DNA of 64,000 nucleotides from Atribacter laminatus (lineage in GTDB: Bacteria; Atribacterota; Atribacteria; Atribacterales; Atribacteraceae): assembly GCF_015775515.1 (NCBI RefSeq), contig NZ_CP065383.1, positions 682,001-746,000 of the forward strand, written 5' to 3'. The notes beneath the pieces were generated by a model. That model saw nothing but the letters and a program-made list of their open reading frames with translations. It did no database searches and was not told the origin of the DNA. The translations under genes and the position numbers were made by a program. This document shows, piece by piece, positions 27,571 through 36,544 of the stretch (positions are counted from its first letter, which is position 1; every line of letters begins with the position of its first letter).

Positions 27571-28472
27571 TAGGCCATTCCCTCCTCGAACTTTGACCAC
27601 TTTAAAAAACTCATTATCAGCACTAAGACAACAATTAAAAAAATGAAGGCTGAAGCAGCAGCATAACCCATTCGAAAATATTCAAATCCATATCGAACAG
27701 CAAAAATTGAAGCATTTTCAGTAATATACCCTGGTCCACCACCAGTTATCACATATATCTCATCGAACATTTTCAGAGCATCCATGAACCGAAAAGCAAA
27801 AGCGACGACGATGATTGGTTTAATAATGGGAAGGGTTAAAAGATACATTCTTTTCCACCACGAAACTCCATCAATTGCCCCAGCATCAAATATTGAAGCA
27901 TCAATTGAGGAAATCCCGGCAAACAATATGAGAGTTACAAATGGAGTTCTTAAGATTACTTCCATGACCAAAATACCTATTGGAGCATTATATATTCCCT
28001 GACTGAGATCAAAAACCGGAAGATGAACCAATTGTAAAAAATAGTTCAAATATCCAAATGTTACATCGTAAATGAGGGTTTTATAAGTATAGGAAACCAC
28101 TACCGGGGCTACAACAAAAGGGATTAAGATGAGAGTCCGAATAAAAGATGAATATCTTGTAGTTACTTCTTCATCGGCTAAAACAGAAGCCACTAAAAAA
28201 CCTATCACGATTTCGATCGTTACTGCTCCCACTGCAAAAAGAATAGTAAAAAGGAGTGCATGGATAAATCGTGGATTGTTCATTAAGAGATCGCTATAAT
28301 TCTCTAAACCAATATAAACACCAGGTGGCTTGATAAGCTGGTAATCCTTTAAAGAAAGGATAAAGGTATAGAGAACTGGCACTCCCCCGACTAGCACTAC
28401 GGCAAAGAGTGATGGAAGAATTGACCATATAATAAAACGACGATCTTCTTGAGTTGTCCGCTGTATTCTCAT
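27570..28472 (-). CDS. Sugar ABC transporter permease, MalF type
   Basis: This is a permease of about 300 aa with six predicted helices and the coupling loop FDAGAIDGVSWWKRMYLLTLPI. ATG 28472 is preferred to the ATG at 28505, because GGAGGG lies about 12 bases upstream and the longer start would begin inside a hairpin. That GGAGGG is part of the 3' arm of the hairpin at 28482-28514, so translation may be held down relative to the binding protein. Confidence 0.92.
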   Translation of the reverse strand: MRIQRTTQEDRRFIIWSILPSLFAVVLVGGVPVLYTFILSLKDYQLIKPPGVYIGLENYSDLLMNNPRFIHALLFTILFAVGAVTIEIVIGFLVASVLADEEVTTRYSSFIRTLILIPFVVAPVVVSYTYKTLIYDVTFGYLNYFLQLVHLPVFDLSQGIYNAPIGILVMEVILRTPFVTLILFAGISSIDASIFDAGAIDGVSWWKRMYLLTLPIIKPIIVVAFAFRFMDALKMFDEIYVITGGGPGYITENASIFAVRYGFEYFRMGYAAASAFIFLIVVLVLIMSFLKWSKFEEGMA

Positions 28473-28481
28473 AAGATTAGA

Positions 28482-28514
28482 TAACCCTCCATGGCTTGAA
28501 ACCATGGAGGGTTA
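28482..28514 (-). terminator. Stem-loop after the binding-protein gene that covers the permease ribosome-binding site
   Basis: TAACCCTCCATGG pairs perfectly with CCATGGAGGGTTA (13 bp, loop CTTGAAA on the plus strand), 6 bases after the binding-protein stop codon. The 3' arm on the minus strand contains GGAGGG, the only plausible ribosome-binding site for the permease at 28472. No U-run follows. It may stabilise the upstream message and reduce permease translation. Confidence 0.7.
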
Positions 28515-28520
28515 AATGAT

Positions 28521-29861
28521 TTATTGTACTGATGTTTTAAATCCAATCTTTACTAAGGCCGCTTCAGCATCTTGACAGGCTTGTTCTACGGTTTTGATAC
28601 CAGCAACAACTGCATTCATTTCCTTAGAAACTAAATCGGCAACCTCTCCATACATAGGGGTGAGTAGAAATTGAGTATCAGGATCAATACCATTTTCCAT
28701 CATCCAAAGCTGGGAGTCGATGAATTCCTGGCTCGGCATCGCTTCGATATATTCAGGAAGTAAATAAACTGATTTTCGCGCCGGACACCCATAAAGTGGT
28801 GCCATTTCAGTAATTAAATTCGGGGAAGTTAACCATTGTACCAAAAGCCAAGCCGCCTCTTTATTTTTTGATTTGGCATTAATTGCCCATCCCCAAATCC
28901 ATAAAGGATCTTTTCCATTTTCCATTGGTGGAGGGACATAACCCATTTTCCCGGCAACCTTTGAAGTATTTTTGTCTTCAAGGTAAGCATAAGACGCATT
29001 TCCTCCTACAACCATTGCAAGTTTCCCTTGAGCGGCGGCGGCTCCAATATCAGTCCAGGTCCAATTGGCTGAACCGGGTGGTCCATATTGTTTACATAAC
29101 TCGGTATAAAAACTCATAATTTCGATACCCATGGGTGTATTGGTATAGGAAACCATGTCCTTAAAATCAACAAAATCGAATCCCAATCGATGAGCCGTAC
29201 AAAAGAGATTCCACCCTCCTTCACTGGCTCCGGACATAGTCCGTTCAATAAATGCAAATTCTTCTATTTTCCCATCTTTTCGTGCTGCCTCAAGCTTCGC
29301 AGCAATATCTTTTAGTTCGGTCGGTGTCTTAGGGGGAGTTAGATTTAACAGACTAAAAATATCTTTCCGATACCAAAGTAAAAAGTATTCTGCGGTGAAG
29401 GGAATCATCACCAGTTTGTCCCCGGATATTCCCCCTGCCAAAACGTCTTTGGGATAATCGTCAATTTTATACCAGTCTTTATCCGTCAGTTTGGGGTTGT
29501 CTAAGTAAGGTTGGAGCGATTCCATATAACCAGGTTGGGCGAATTCTTCTCGGTTGGAGAATCCAACATTGGCGACATCATACTCACCCATACCAGAAGC
29601 ATAATCGACTAATTGTTTTTTCTTGCGGTCAACATCGTTTAATAATTCGAAATTTACTTTTATTCCAGTAAGTTCTTCAAACTCAGCAATTTTACTTTTA
29701 TAAACTTCTGAGACCGGCATTGATGTAGCCAAAACATTGAGTTGGGTTCCTTTGAATTGCATCCAATCAATGTTTCCCCAATTTGATTCATCCGCAGCCG
29801 ATACTTGACAAATTAACAATATTCCGAATATGAATAGAACTAAACCTCCAAATTTCTTCAC
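28521..29861 (-). CDS. Extracellular solute-binding protein, family 1 (sugar ABC importer)
   Basis: This 446-aa periplasmic binding protein has a signal peptide (MKKFGGLVLFIFGILLICQVSA) ending near residue 22. Family 1 signatures include IAEFEELTGIKVNFELL and a C-terminal WAINAKSKNKEAAWLLVQWLT. It starts with GTG at 29861 behind AAGGAGG. It is the first gene of the nine-gene operon ending with LacI. It resembles the binding protein at 980-2272 in layout, for example WTWTDIGAAAAQGKLA against WTWDDVSTALQQGTVA, so the two importers probably take related ligands. Confidence 0.93.
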   Translation of the reverse strand: MKKFGGLVLFIFGILLICQVSAADESNWGNIDWMQFKGTQLNVLATSMPVSEVYKSKIAEFEELTGIKVNFELLNDVDRKKKQLVDYASGMGEYDVANVGFSNREEFAQPGYMESLQPYLDNPKLTDKDWYKIDDYPKDVLAGGISGDKLVMIPFTAEYFLLWYRKDIFSLLNLTPPKTPTELKDIAAKLEAARKDGKIEEFAFIERTMSGASEGGWNLFCTAHRLGFDFVDFKDMVSYTNTPMGIEIMSFYTELCKQYGPPGSANWTWTDIGAAAAQGKLAMVVGGNASYAYLEDKNTSKVAGKMGYVPPPMENGKDPLWIWGWAINAKSKNKEAAWLLVQWLTSPNLITEMAPLYGCPARKSVYLLPEYIEAMPSQEFIDSQLWMMENGIDPDTQFLLTPMYGEVADLVSKEMNAVVAGIKTVEQACQDAEAALVKIGFKTSVQ

Positions 29862-30015
29862 TTTTCCATCCTCCTTTTTATAACTCCTTAAAATTTACAA
29901 CTTAAAAAAAATTAACCTGTTGATATAGGTTTACTTTAAAAATTGAATTTCACCCCCTTAAAATTGTATTTCCTGATAAGAGAAAACATGTCGAATTGTT
30001 AGGTCGAAGTTTTTT

Positions 30016-30060
30016 ATCCTATATTTTACACGTGTAAACTACACGTGTAAAATATAGGAT
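30016..30060. promoter_or_regulatory. 45-bp perfect inverted repeat, candidate LacI-type operator
   Basis: Two perfectly complementary 21-bp arms are separated by AAC. Each arm holds a TTTACACGTGTA unit, so two ACACGTGT palindromes lie 13 bp apart centre to centre. It is 155 bp upstream of the first gene of the operon whose last gene is a LacI regulator; LacI operators are palindromes with a central CG, as here. No U-run flanks it on the minus strand. The rest of the gap from 29862 to 30366 is AT-rich, and I see no gene or clear promoter in it. Confidence 0.7.
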
Positions 30061-30366
30061 ATTTACTACACAGTTGTCAAGAGGATTTTTGTTTTTTTAA
30101 TTAACTAATGGAATAATATTCAAATAGTGCTTTTGATCATTGTTTGAGGATTTTTGCGAGAAAAACCTAATTCTAAAGGAGTCCTAAGGGTATAATTTTA
30201 AAAAAGTAAAGTTTGTCTGAGCATCATCTATAATTTATTATTATCTAAAATATTGATAAAAGATAAATTGAAACATTAAACATAGGATGAGGAGCGCATC
30301 AATTAAAGAGGTTTTGTTCCAATGCAATGAATTGAATTGCTCCTCATTCGATATTCTATTTTTGTT

Positions 30367-30996
30367 TTATTTAAGGGAACATTTCGTTGTTGATTGTTTT
30401 AAACCTTCTTCAAAATCTTTTTTTGCTTGCTCTAAAGTTCGGGGGTTATTTAGAATATCAATAATGTACTCCACTGCCCAACCAGCTGCCAAAGCAATAG
30501 TACATATATCAGCTGATAGGCAGCCTCTTTCTCTTTCTTCTTTTGCAAACAAAGCTTTGGCGCGAGGGTTCCATGAATCATACCATTTGCCCCACCGTTT
30601 CCAAGTTACGTCTCGGCAACGAACGCCTCCGAATTCATCAAGGAATCTTTGCCCTATGGTGAGAGCCGCATTATCAAAGGCAATCCGACGATTCTCTTTG
30701 TCTTCCAACTGTTTTTCTCGACCAACGTCAGACACATAGCTTATTGCAAAAGCTGCTCCAGCAATAGCACCACAATTACCCCATCCAATGTTACCCGTTC
30801 CACCAGATAGGCCTACCAATCCCTTAAAAGCAGCTTCTTGAACTTCAGGGGTCATGATTTCTATGCCAACAGATTTCAAACCATCAACTATCCCCATAAA
30901 AGATGATTGAGCGCATCCCCAATAGGTTTGAACATATTTAGCGGTTATTTCACGCGTCTTTTGAACACAATTTCTTTTTACTTCATCAGAAATCAT
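30367..30996 (-). CDS. C_GCAxxG_C_C family redox protein
   Basis: This 209-aa protein has the cysteine pattern of the C_GCAxxG_C_C family: Cys10, then GCAQSS (Cys28), a Gly-rich GLSGGTGNIGWGNCGAIAGA segment with a third Cys near 75, and further cysteines (CRD, GCLSADIC). The family is linked to redox or metal functions but has no settled biochemical role. It is the last gene of the eleven-gene operon and is paired with a paralogue at 31048-31698, from which it is separated by 51 bp. AGGAGG precedes ATG 30996. Confidence 0.85.
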   Translation of the reverse strand: MISDEVKRNCVQKTREITAKYVQTYWGCAQSSFMGIVDGLKSVGIEIMTPEVQEAAFKGLVGLSGGTGNIGWGNCGAIAGAAFAISYVSDVGREKQLEDKENRRIAFDNAALTIGQRFLDEFGGVRCRDVTWKRWGKWYDSWNPRAKALFAKEERERGCLSADICTIALAAGWAVEYIIDILNNPRTLEQAKKDFEEGLKQSTTKCSLK

Positions 30997-31047
30997 CTCA
31001 GTTAATCCTCCTCGGTTTTTTTCTTCAATTTATTAAGGAGCACACTA

Positions 31048-31698
31048 TTAAGCATTTTTCCATTTTGGATCATCAGGATGTTCAATCATATCTAGCAGAT
31101 TCGCTATGGTTGTTTCTTCATCAATGCCTATCCATTTTAATTCTTTAGGATTTTCAATAATATCCAAAATGGTTTGGGTTGCCAGCGCTGCAGCATTAGC
31201 TATTGTACATCGAGAAGCATTACGGCATTTAAGACGCTGCGCCTCTTCAAATAATGCTTTATTATTGGCGGGCATTCGAGAATTTATCGCAATACCAAAT
31301 ATCTTTAACTGGGTCTCGCGGCAGGTTATTCCGCCATATTTTTCCATCCAAGGCTTTAATAAACCTTCTTTTACATAATAATATGGAATCCATCGAAGGG
31401 CTTTATTTGGAGCAAGTTCTTTCGGTCCGATATTACAAGCCAAGCTGATTGCAAAACTTGCACCTGAAACAGCCCCACAGGTTCCAACGCCAAGATTTCC
31501 AATGCCTCCAGTTAAACCCAATACTCCTTTAAAAAGTTCTTCCTCTATTTCTTCTGGAACTAATTCGATTCCTTCCATACGCAGGGCATCTAAGGCAGCC
31601 GCAAAAGAACAATGACCACAACCAACCAGGGTACCCTGATATTCAACAGCTAATTCTCTTGCTTTTTGAATGCATCTTTCTCTTTTTGTCGAGTCCAT
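31048..31698 (-). CDS. C_GCAxxG_C_C family redox protein
   Basis: This 216-aa paralogue of the downstream gene has Cys9, GCGHCS (two cysteines), the segment LTGGIGNLGVGTCGAVSGASF, ITCRET, and KCRNASRCTIA. TGAGGAGA precedes ATG 31698. It lies between the IlvD-like dehydratase and the second family member. IlvD-type enzymes carry oxygen-sensitive Fe-S clusters, so a role in electron supply or cluster upkeep for the pathway is possible but only inferred from position. Confidence 0.85.
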   Translation of the reverse strand: MDSTKRERCIQKARELAVEYQGTLVGCGHCSFAAALDALRMEGIELVPEEIEEELFKGVLGLTGGIGNLGVGTCGAVSGASFAISLACNIGPKELAPNKALRWIPYYYVKEGLLKPWMEKYGGITCRETQLKIFGIAINSRMPANNKALFEEAQRLKCRNASRCTIANAAALATQTILDIIENPKELKWIGIDEETTIANLLDMIEHPDDPKWKNA

Positions 31699-31751
31699 TC
31701 TTTATCTCCTCAAAATTTTAGATTTTTCTATTCAAAGAATGTTTTAAAGTA

Positions 31752-33419
31752 TTATCTTTTGAAAACCGCACCGCTCATTGCTGAACTAGCTAACTTTGAA
31801 TATACATTCAAATATCCACTGCTCACCTTAGGTTTTGGCTTAACCCAAGATTTTTTCCTTTCTTTCATTACAGCTTCTGGTATTAATACGTTAATTGTCT
31901 TACCTTCTATATCAATTTCAATTGGATCTCCATCTTGTAACAACGCTATAGTTCCTCCGTCCATGGCTTCTGGTGAAACATGACCAATGGCTGGACCACG
32001 TGTTGCACCCGAAAAACGGCCATCGGTTATCATTGCAACCTTTTCATCTAAACCCATTCCAACCAGAGCCGACATGGCAATATGCATCTCACGCATTCCT
32101 GGACCACCCTTAGGACCTTCGTAACGAATTACGACAATATTTCCTTCCTTGATTTCCTTTTGAAAAATCGCCTTTTCTGCTTCTTCTTCAGAATCAAATA
32201 CCCTGGCAGTTCCTTCAAACTTCCACATCTTTTGAGAAACTGCTGTCCTTTTTACTACAGCACCATCAGGAGCAAGATTACCCCTTAAAATTGCAATACC
32301 GCCTTTATGGTGATAAGGGTTTTCTATGTTTCGAATAGTTTGAGGATTTAAAATTCGGTATTTATTGATATTTTCAAAAATTGAATTCCCATTTACAGTC
32401 ATTAGCTCTCCATTGATTAAATTTAGCCTACTTAGTTCTTTCATAACAGCCTGAACTCCACCGGCTTCATATAAATCTTGTAAATGGGATGGGCCAGCAG
32501 GACTCATATTACAAAGGTGGGGTGTTTTTTCACTTATTTCATCAAATTCATCTATACTTAAATCAACTCCGGCTTCATAAGCAATGGCCGGCAAATGCAA
32601 GACAGTATTCGTTGAGCCTCCTAATGCCATGTCAACTGCAATAGCATTCATAAAAGCTTTTTTAGTGAGGATATCTCGGGGCTTTATATTTTTTTTCAAT
32701 AAAGACATGATATGTATACCTGCGTATTTAGCCAATCGATATCGCTCAGCATAAACCGCTGGAATTGTCCCGTTACCTGGTAAAGCAATTCCTAAAGCTT
32801 CTGACAAACAATTCATGGTATTTGCAGTAAACATTCCGGCACACGAACCTACTGTAGGGCAACCCTTTTCTTCGTACATTTTTAATGTATCTTCATCTAC
32901 ACTACCAACAGCATGTTTTCCCTGTACTTCACCAACTGAACTGATATCAATATCCTGACCCTGATATTTCCCTGCCAACATTGGCCCACCACTAATCATA
33001 ATCGCCGGTATGTTTAATCGAGCCGCTGCTATTAACATTCCTGGAATGATTTTGTCACAATTGGTAATTAAAACTAATGCATCGAATCGATGACCATTGG
33101 CCATTATTTCTACAGCATCGGCAATATGCTCACGACTGGGTAAAGGATATTTCATTCCTTCATGAGCCATAGCAATTCCATCACAAACACCTACAGTATT
33201 AAACTCAAAAGGTGTTCCTCCGGCCATCCTCACACCAGCTTTTACCGCATCAGCAATCATTTTAAGGTGATAATGACCTGGCAAAACTTCGTTTTGAGCA
33301 TTTGCTATACCAATCCATGGCCTTTCTAACTCTTCATCAATATACCCCATCGATTTAAGAAGAGCTCGATGCCAAGCTCTTTCTGGTCCAGATTTTACTT
33401 GAAGACTTCTTAAATCCAA
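31752..33419 (-). CDS. ilvD: IlvD/Edd family dehydratase (dihydroxy-acid or sugar-acid dehydratase)
   Basis: This 555-aa Fe-S dehydratase has the conserved stretches [29 protein letters not shown]-like [29 protein letters not shown] and [20 protein letters not shown]. The family removes water from 2,3-dihydroxy acids to give 2-oxo acids. Length and motifs resemble IlvD. The context has no branched-chain synthesis genes, but it does have a sugar importer, an SDR and the meta-pathway aldolase, so a sugar-acid such as a deoxypentonate is a more likely substrate. It starts with TTG at 33419. Confidence 0.9.
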   Translation of the reverse strand: MDLRSLQVKSGPERAWHRALLKSMGYIDEELERPWIGIANAQNEVLPGHYHLKMIADAVKAGVRMAGGTPFEFNTVGVCDGIAMAHEGMKYPLPSREHIADAVEIMANGHRFDALVLITNCDKIIPGMLIAAARLNIPAIMISGGPMLAGKYQGQDIDISSVGEVQGKHAVGSVDEDTLKMYEEKGCPTVGSCAGMFTANTMNCLSEALGIALPGNGTIPAVYAERYRLAKYAGIHIMSLLKKNIKPRDILTKKAFMNAIAVDMALGGSTNTVLHLPAIAYEAGVDLSIDEFDEISEKTPHLCNMSPAGPSHLQDLYEAGGVQAVMKELSRLNLINGELMTVNGNSIFENINKYRILNPQTIRNIENPYHHKGGIAILRGNLAPDGAVVKRTAVSQKMWKFEGTARVFDSEEEAEKAIFQKEIKEGNIVVIRYEGPKGGPGMREMHIAMSALVGMGLDEKVAMITDGRFSGATRGPAIGHVSPEAMDGGTIALLQDGDPIEIDIEGKTINVLIPEAVMKERKKSWVKPKPKVSSGYLNVYSKLASSAMSGAVFKR

Positions 33420-33434
33420 CTTATTCCCTTCTTT

Positions 33435-34211
33435 CTAGGCTTTTCCAGCGGTAAATCCACCATCAACCGTATACATCGCTCCGGTTACAAAAGATGCTTC
33501 TTCAGAGGCTAAAAATAAAACCACATTAGCTGTTTCTTCTGGAGTTCCGAGCCTTTTAATTGGTTCTGATTCAGTAAAAGCCTGAACGGTTTTTTTAGGA
33601 TCAACAGTTGTTGCAGCAAAGTCAAAAACCATTGGAGTTTCAATTGTTCCTGGACATACAGCGTTGATACGAATATTCTTTTCAGCGTACTCTAAAGCTA
33701 AAGAACGAACCATATTGCATATTGCTGCCTTAGTTGAACAATATAAACTCATATTTGGATGACCTAATAATCCAGACATTGAAGACATAGCTACAATATT
33801 CCCGTGTTTCTGCTTGCTCATTTGCTCTAATGACTTTCTCAATTGGTAATAATTTCCTTTTATATTAATATCAACCAATCTGTTAATATCTTCATCAGTT
33901 GTTTCTAAAATTGGCGCTGGTTTATTTATTGATGCATTTGCTACAAACACATCAAGAACTCCAAATTTTTCAACCGTTTTATCAACAAGTTGGTTTACTT
34001 CAAAGGATTTACTAACATCTGTAATGATAAAATCTGCAGTTCCACCATTTTTCTGAATTTCTTTAACAGTTTCTACCAGTGGTTTCTCTCTTCGGCCGGC
34101 AATGACCACCTTTGCTCCTTCTTGAGCAAAGCACATCGCACAGGCTTTCCCTATTCCGGTACCGCCCCCAGTTATAATTACTACTTTATCTATAAACCTT
34201 TGCTTCAACAT
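33435..34211 (-). CDS. SDR family oxidoreductase, candidate sugar 1-dehydrogenase
   Basis: This 258-aa short-chain dehydrogenase has cofactor motif TGGGTGIG near residues 14-21, VANAS in place of NNAG, and a catalytic Tyr-x3-Lys in LYCSTKAAI. In an operon with a sugar-acid dehydratase it is the best candidate for oxidising the imported sugar at C1 to a lactone or acid. It sits 15 bp upstream of the IlvD-like gene and after the hairpin at 34255-34295. Confidence 0.9.
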   Translation of the reverse strand: MLKQRFIDKVVIITGGGTGIGKACAMCFAQEGAKVVIAGRREKPLVETVKEIQKNGGTADFIITDVSKSFEVNQLVDKTVEKFGVLDVFVANASINKPAPILETTDEDINRLVDINIKGNYYQLRKSLEQMSKQKHGNIVAMSSMSGLLGHPNMSLYCSTKAAICNMVRSLALEYAEKNIRINAVCPGTIETPMVFDFAATTVDPKKTVQAFTESEPIKRLGTPEETANVVLFLASEEASFVTGAMYTVDGGFTAGKA

Positions 34212-34254
34212 AATTCACTTGACCCCCTGTCTCTCTTTTTAAATAAACAATCCT

Positions 34255-34295
34255 TGTTTCCCTCACAGGCTTTTATCATTCCTATGAGGGAAACA
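34255..34295 (-). terminator. Stem-loop after the ribose-type binding-protein gene
   Basis: TGTTTCCCTCA pairs with TGAGGGAAACA (11 bp, 19-nt loop) ten bases after the stop codon of the binding protein and 44 bases before the SDR start. The minus strand continues with AAGGATTGTTTATTT, so no strong U-run follows. A partial terminator or 3'-end protector is likely. It is the third such element in this window. Confidence 0.6.
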
Positions 34296-34304
34296 GCAGT
34301 TTAT

Positions 34305-35456
34305 TTAGAAGCCCCAGTCTTTAATGCCTTTAATAATATTTGACCAAATTGAAGGGTCATCAACATTGGTATCATCAACTATGGTGTAATTGGTTTTTAG
34401 CCAGATATGACCGTTTTCTTCAGTTTTATCAATAACTTCAATTGGTGCCCAGCTATCGGATGGGACAACAGCATCAACACCGGTTACGGGGACTTTGGTT
34501 TTTACATCAAGATCTGCTGGATTTATAATCGTTCCAGGTTGAGGGAGAGAGTCTTTCCCATTTTCTAAATACTTTAAAAGATAATATCCAGCTATCGCAT
34601 TATAGGCCAAAACCGGTTGATCGATTGCCCAATCAACAATCCCTTCTTTTATGGCTGGGTTAATTATTTGAGGTGCAGAGTCAATACCTACACAAATAAT
34701 ATGGCCTTCTTGACCTTTTGGAACTGCCATATTTTCTCTTTTAAGAGCATTAATCATGCCCATGAACTCAAGCATGCCAACCGATACGATCGCATCAACA
34801 TCAGGGAGGGTTCTTAATAACTGACCACAACGAGTTACAGCTAACCCAGCATCCATATCAGAAATAAATTCATGAATCTGGATATCTGGATATTTTTTAA
34901 AGACACTCCGAAATGCTTCGGCTCGAAGTATATGCTCTGAATTTCTTACATCACCCAAACCTAAAATAATTGTACCTTTTGGTGATCCATTCTTATCTAT
35001 AATCATCTGTACAATTTTAACCGCCGATTCAGCCGGGCCCATTTGGCTATCGTAAGAAACTGAGAAAATTGCTTCAGGGCATTTTCCGGCCTCATTGTTG
35101 GTCAAAACGACAACTTTACCTGCTTTTTCTAATGTCCGAATACCAGGTAAAACCTGCTCAGCTCCTACAGGAGCAACAATCACTGCATCTACCTCAGGGT
35201 CTCCTGCCCAAACACCGAGTATGGTGTTCATTTTTTTACTATCCCATTCAGCATTTTGAACCAAAACTTCACAGCCTTTTGCTTCTAAAAACCACTTTCC
35301 CCCAGCTGTAAATGGATTAAACCAGTCATTCCCTGTTGAAAAAGGCATAATTCCAATTTTGTATTGGCCATCTGCATTTTTAGCAAAAACTACTGAAGAA
35401 CTGATAATTATCAGAAAACTAATTAATAAAATGCTCAAAACTTTAACTTTCTTCAT
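34305..35456 (-). CDS. Sugar ABC transporter substrate-binding protein (ribose type, Peripla_BP_4)
   Basis: This is a periplasmic protein of about 383 aa with a signal peptide (VKVLSILLISFLIIISSSVVFA) and the type I periplasmic fold: YKIGIMPFSTGNDWFNPF, VDAVIVAPVGAEQVLPGI, and VDAIVSVGMLEFMGMINAL. ATG 35456 is chosen because GGAGGG lies 7 bases upstream; the upstream ATG at 35471 overlaps that site. It is encoded with RbsC- and RbsA-like genes. Ribose-type binding proteins take pentoses, hexoses, deoxy sugars or autoinducer-2, and the ligand cannot be read here. Confidence 0.92.
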   Translation of the reverse strand: MKKVKVLSILLISFLIIISSSVVFAKNADGQYKIGIMPFSTGNDWFNPFTAGGKWFLEAKGCEVLVQNAEWDSKKMNTILGVWAGDPEVDAVIVAPVGAEQVLPGIRTLEKAGKVVVLTNNEAGKCPEAIFSVSYDSQMGPAESAVKIVQMIIDKNGSPKGTIILGLGDVRNSEHILRAEAFRSVFKKYPDIQIHEFISDMDAGLAVTRCGQLLRTLPDVDAIVSVGMLEFMGMINALKRENMAVPKGQEGHIICVGIDSAPQIINPAIKEGIVDWAIDQPVLAYNAIAGYYLLKYLENGKDSLPQPGTIINPADLDVKTKVPVTGVDAVVPSDSWAPIEVIDKTEENGHIWLKTNYTIVDDTNVDDPSIWSNIIKGIKDWGF

Positions 35457-35561
35457 CGTAAATCCCTCCATTCATTTTTTTGCAGTTACTTTAAAATTGC
35501 TAACTATATATTAGGTAGATTTTTCGCCTCCTTTCAACAAAATCAGTTCATTTTTATTTAT

Positions 35562-36533
35562 TTATCGGGCTAGAACTATCCCTTTCCATTTTGCTTGGTA
35601 AGTATTAATCAAGATAGCAGCAACTAAAACCAAACCATTCATTGCTTGCCTCCAAGTAGCAGGAACACGGAGAATTGTTAAACCTATTTCAAGAATTCCC
35701 AGTAATAAAATCCCACCAAAAACACCACTGATTTTTCCCCGACCTCCCGTTAAAGCAACTCCACCAATAATTGCTCCAGCAAAGGAGGAAAACAAATCAT
35801 TCTGAGCCATATCCATAGTGACACAACTCATATAACCAGTGTAAATAAGACCACCTATAGAAGAAAGCAATCCACTTAAAATGAAAACGCTCATTATGGT
35901 TTTTTCCACGTTGATACCACAAGCACGAGATGCTTCCTTGTTACTTCCAACTGCGTAAATTTTTCTCCCTAATGGGGTAAGCGATAATAAATAATGAACT
36001 AAAATTGCTATGATGATTAAAAAGGGCACTGCAATTGGTACAAAGCTTTTGCCTACCATACCTCCCCCGGGTGTGATGATTCCAGAAGGGATGGTAAATA
36101 ATGTTCCGCCACCCAAAATGAGCATCAATCCATAGAATAGTATGTTAGTGCCTAAGGTTTGCAAAAAAGGGTTAATGTTTAGCTTTGCGATGAAGAACCC
36201 ATTATAAAAACCTACAGCTACTCCAACAAATAACATAATTAATATCAATAAAGGAGCAGGGAGACCGGGGATCCATCTCTCAAAAGTAAGAGCTGCAATT
36301 ACCGAAGAAAATCCAGCAATCGCCCCAACGGATAAGTCAAAATTGCCACTAATTAAAACTATAGCCTGAGCCAAAACTAAAAATCCGAGCATGGAAACTG
36401 AATAGATCATTGATATAAGATTTTTTGGCATAATCAACGTTGGTTGAATTGACACAAAGGCTATGATGAGACCAATATCAATAAACCAAATGAGATTATC
36501 GAGAAAAAATAATAAAAAATTCTTTTTCTTCAT
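35562..36533 (-). CDS. Sugar ABC transporter permease (RbsC type)
   Basis: This 323-aa membrane protein has about eight to ten hydrophobic helices. It carries the family's QAIVLISGNFDLSVGAIAGFSSVIAA segment near residue 57, VGSNKEASRACGI, and the C-terminal FAGAIIGGVALTGGRGKISGVFGGILLLGIL. It follows the ATPase gene by 11 bp. It forms the channel of a ribose-type importer with the ATPase at 36545-38107. Confidence 0.94.
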   Translation of the reverse strand: MKKKNFLLFFLDNLIWFIDIGLIIAFVSIQPTLIMPKNLISMIYSVSMLGFLVLAQAIVLISGNFDLSVGAIAGFSSVIAALTFERWIPGLPAPLLILIMLFVGVAVGFYNGFFIAKLNINPFLQTLGTNILFYGLMLILGGGTLFTIPSGIITPGGGMVGKSFVPIAVPFLIIIAILVHYLLSLTPLGRKIYAVGSNKEASRACGINVEKTIMSVFILSGLLSSIGGLIYTGYMSCVTMDMAQNDLFSSFAGAIIGGVALTGGRGKISGVFGGILLLGILEIGLTILRVPATWRQAMNGLVLVAAILINTYQAKWKGIVLAR

Positions 36534-36544
36534 TGTTTTATCCC

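Noticed and set aside
30016-30060. Transcription terminator for the operon ending at 30367
   Set aside because: It lies 300 bp beyond the last stop codon, is AT-rich, has a 3-nt spacer and no U-run. Nested CG-centred palindromes before a LacI-controlled operon favour an operator.
30287-30739. A 150-codon plus-strand frame opposite the C_GCAxxG_C_C gene
   Set aside because: It has no recognisable motifs or ribosome-binding site, while the minus strand encodes a clear family member with AGGAGG at its start.
31752-33419. Biosynthetic IlvD for isoleucine/valine
   Set aside because: No ilvB, ilvC or leu genes adjoin it, and it sits among sugar-import and aldolase genes. Not fully excluded, since sequence alone cannot fix the substrate.
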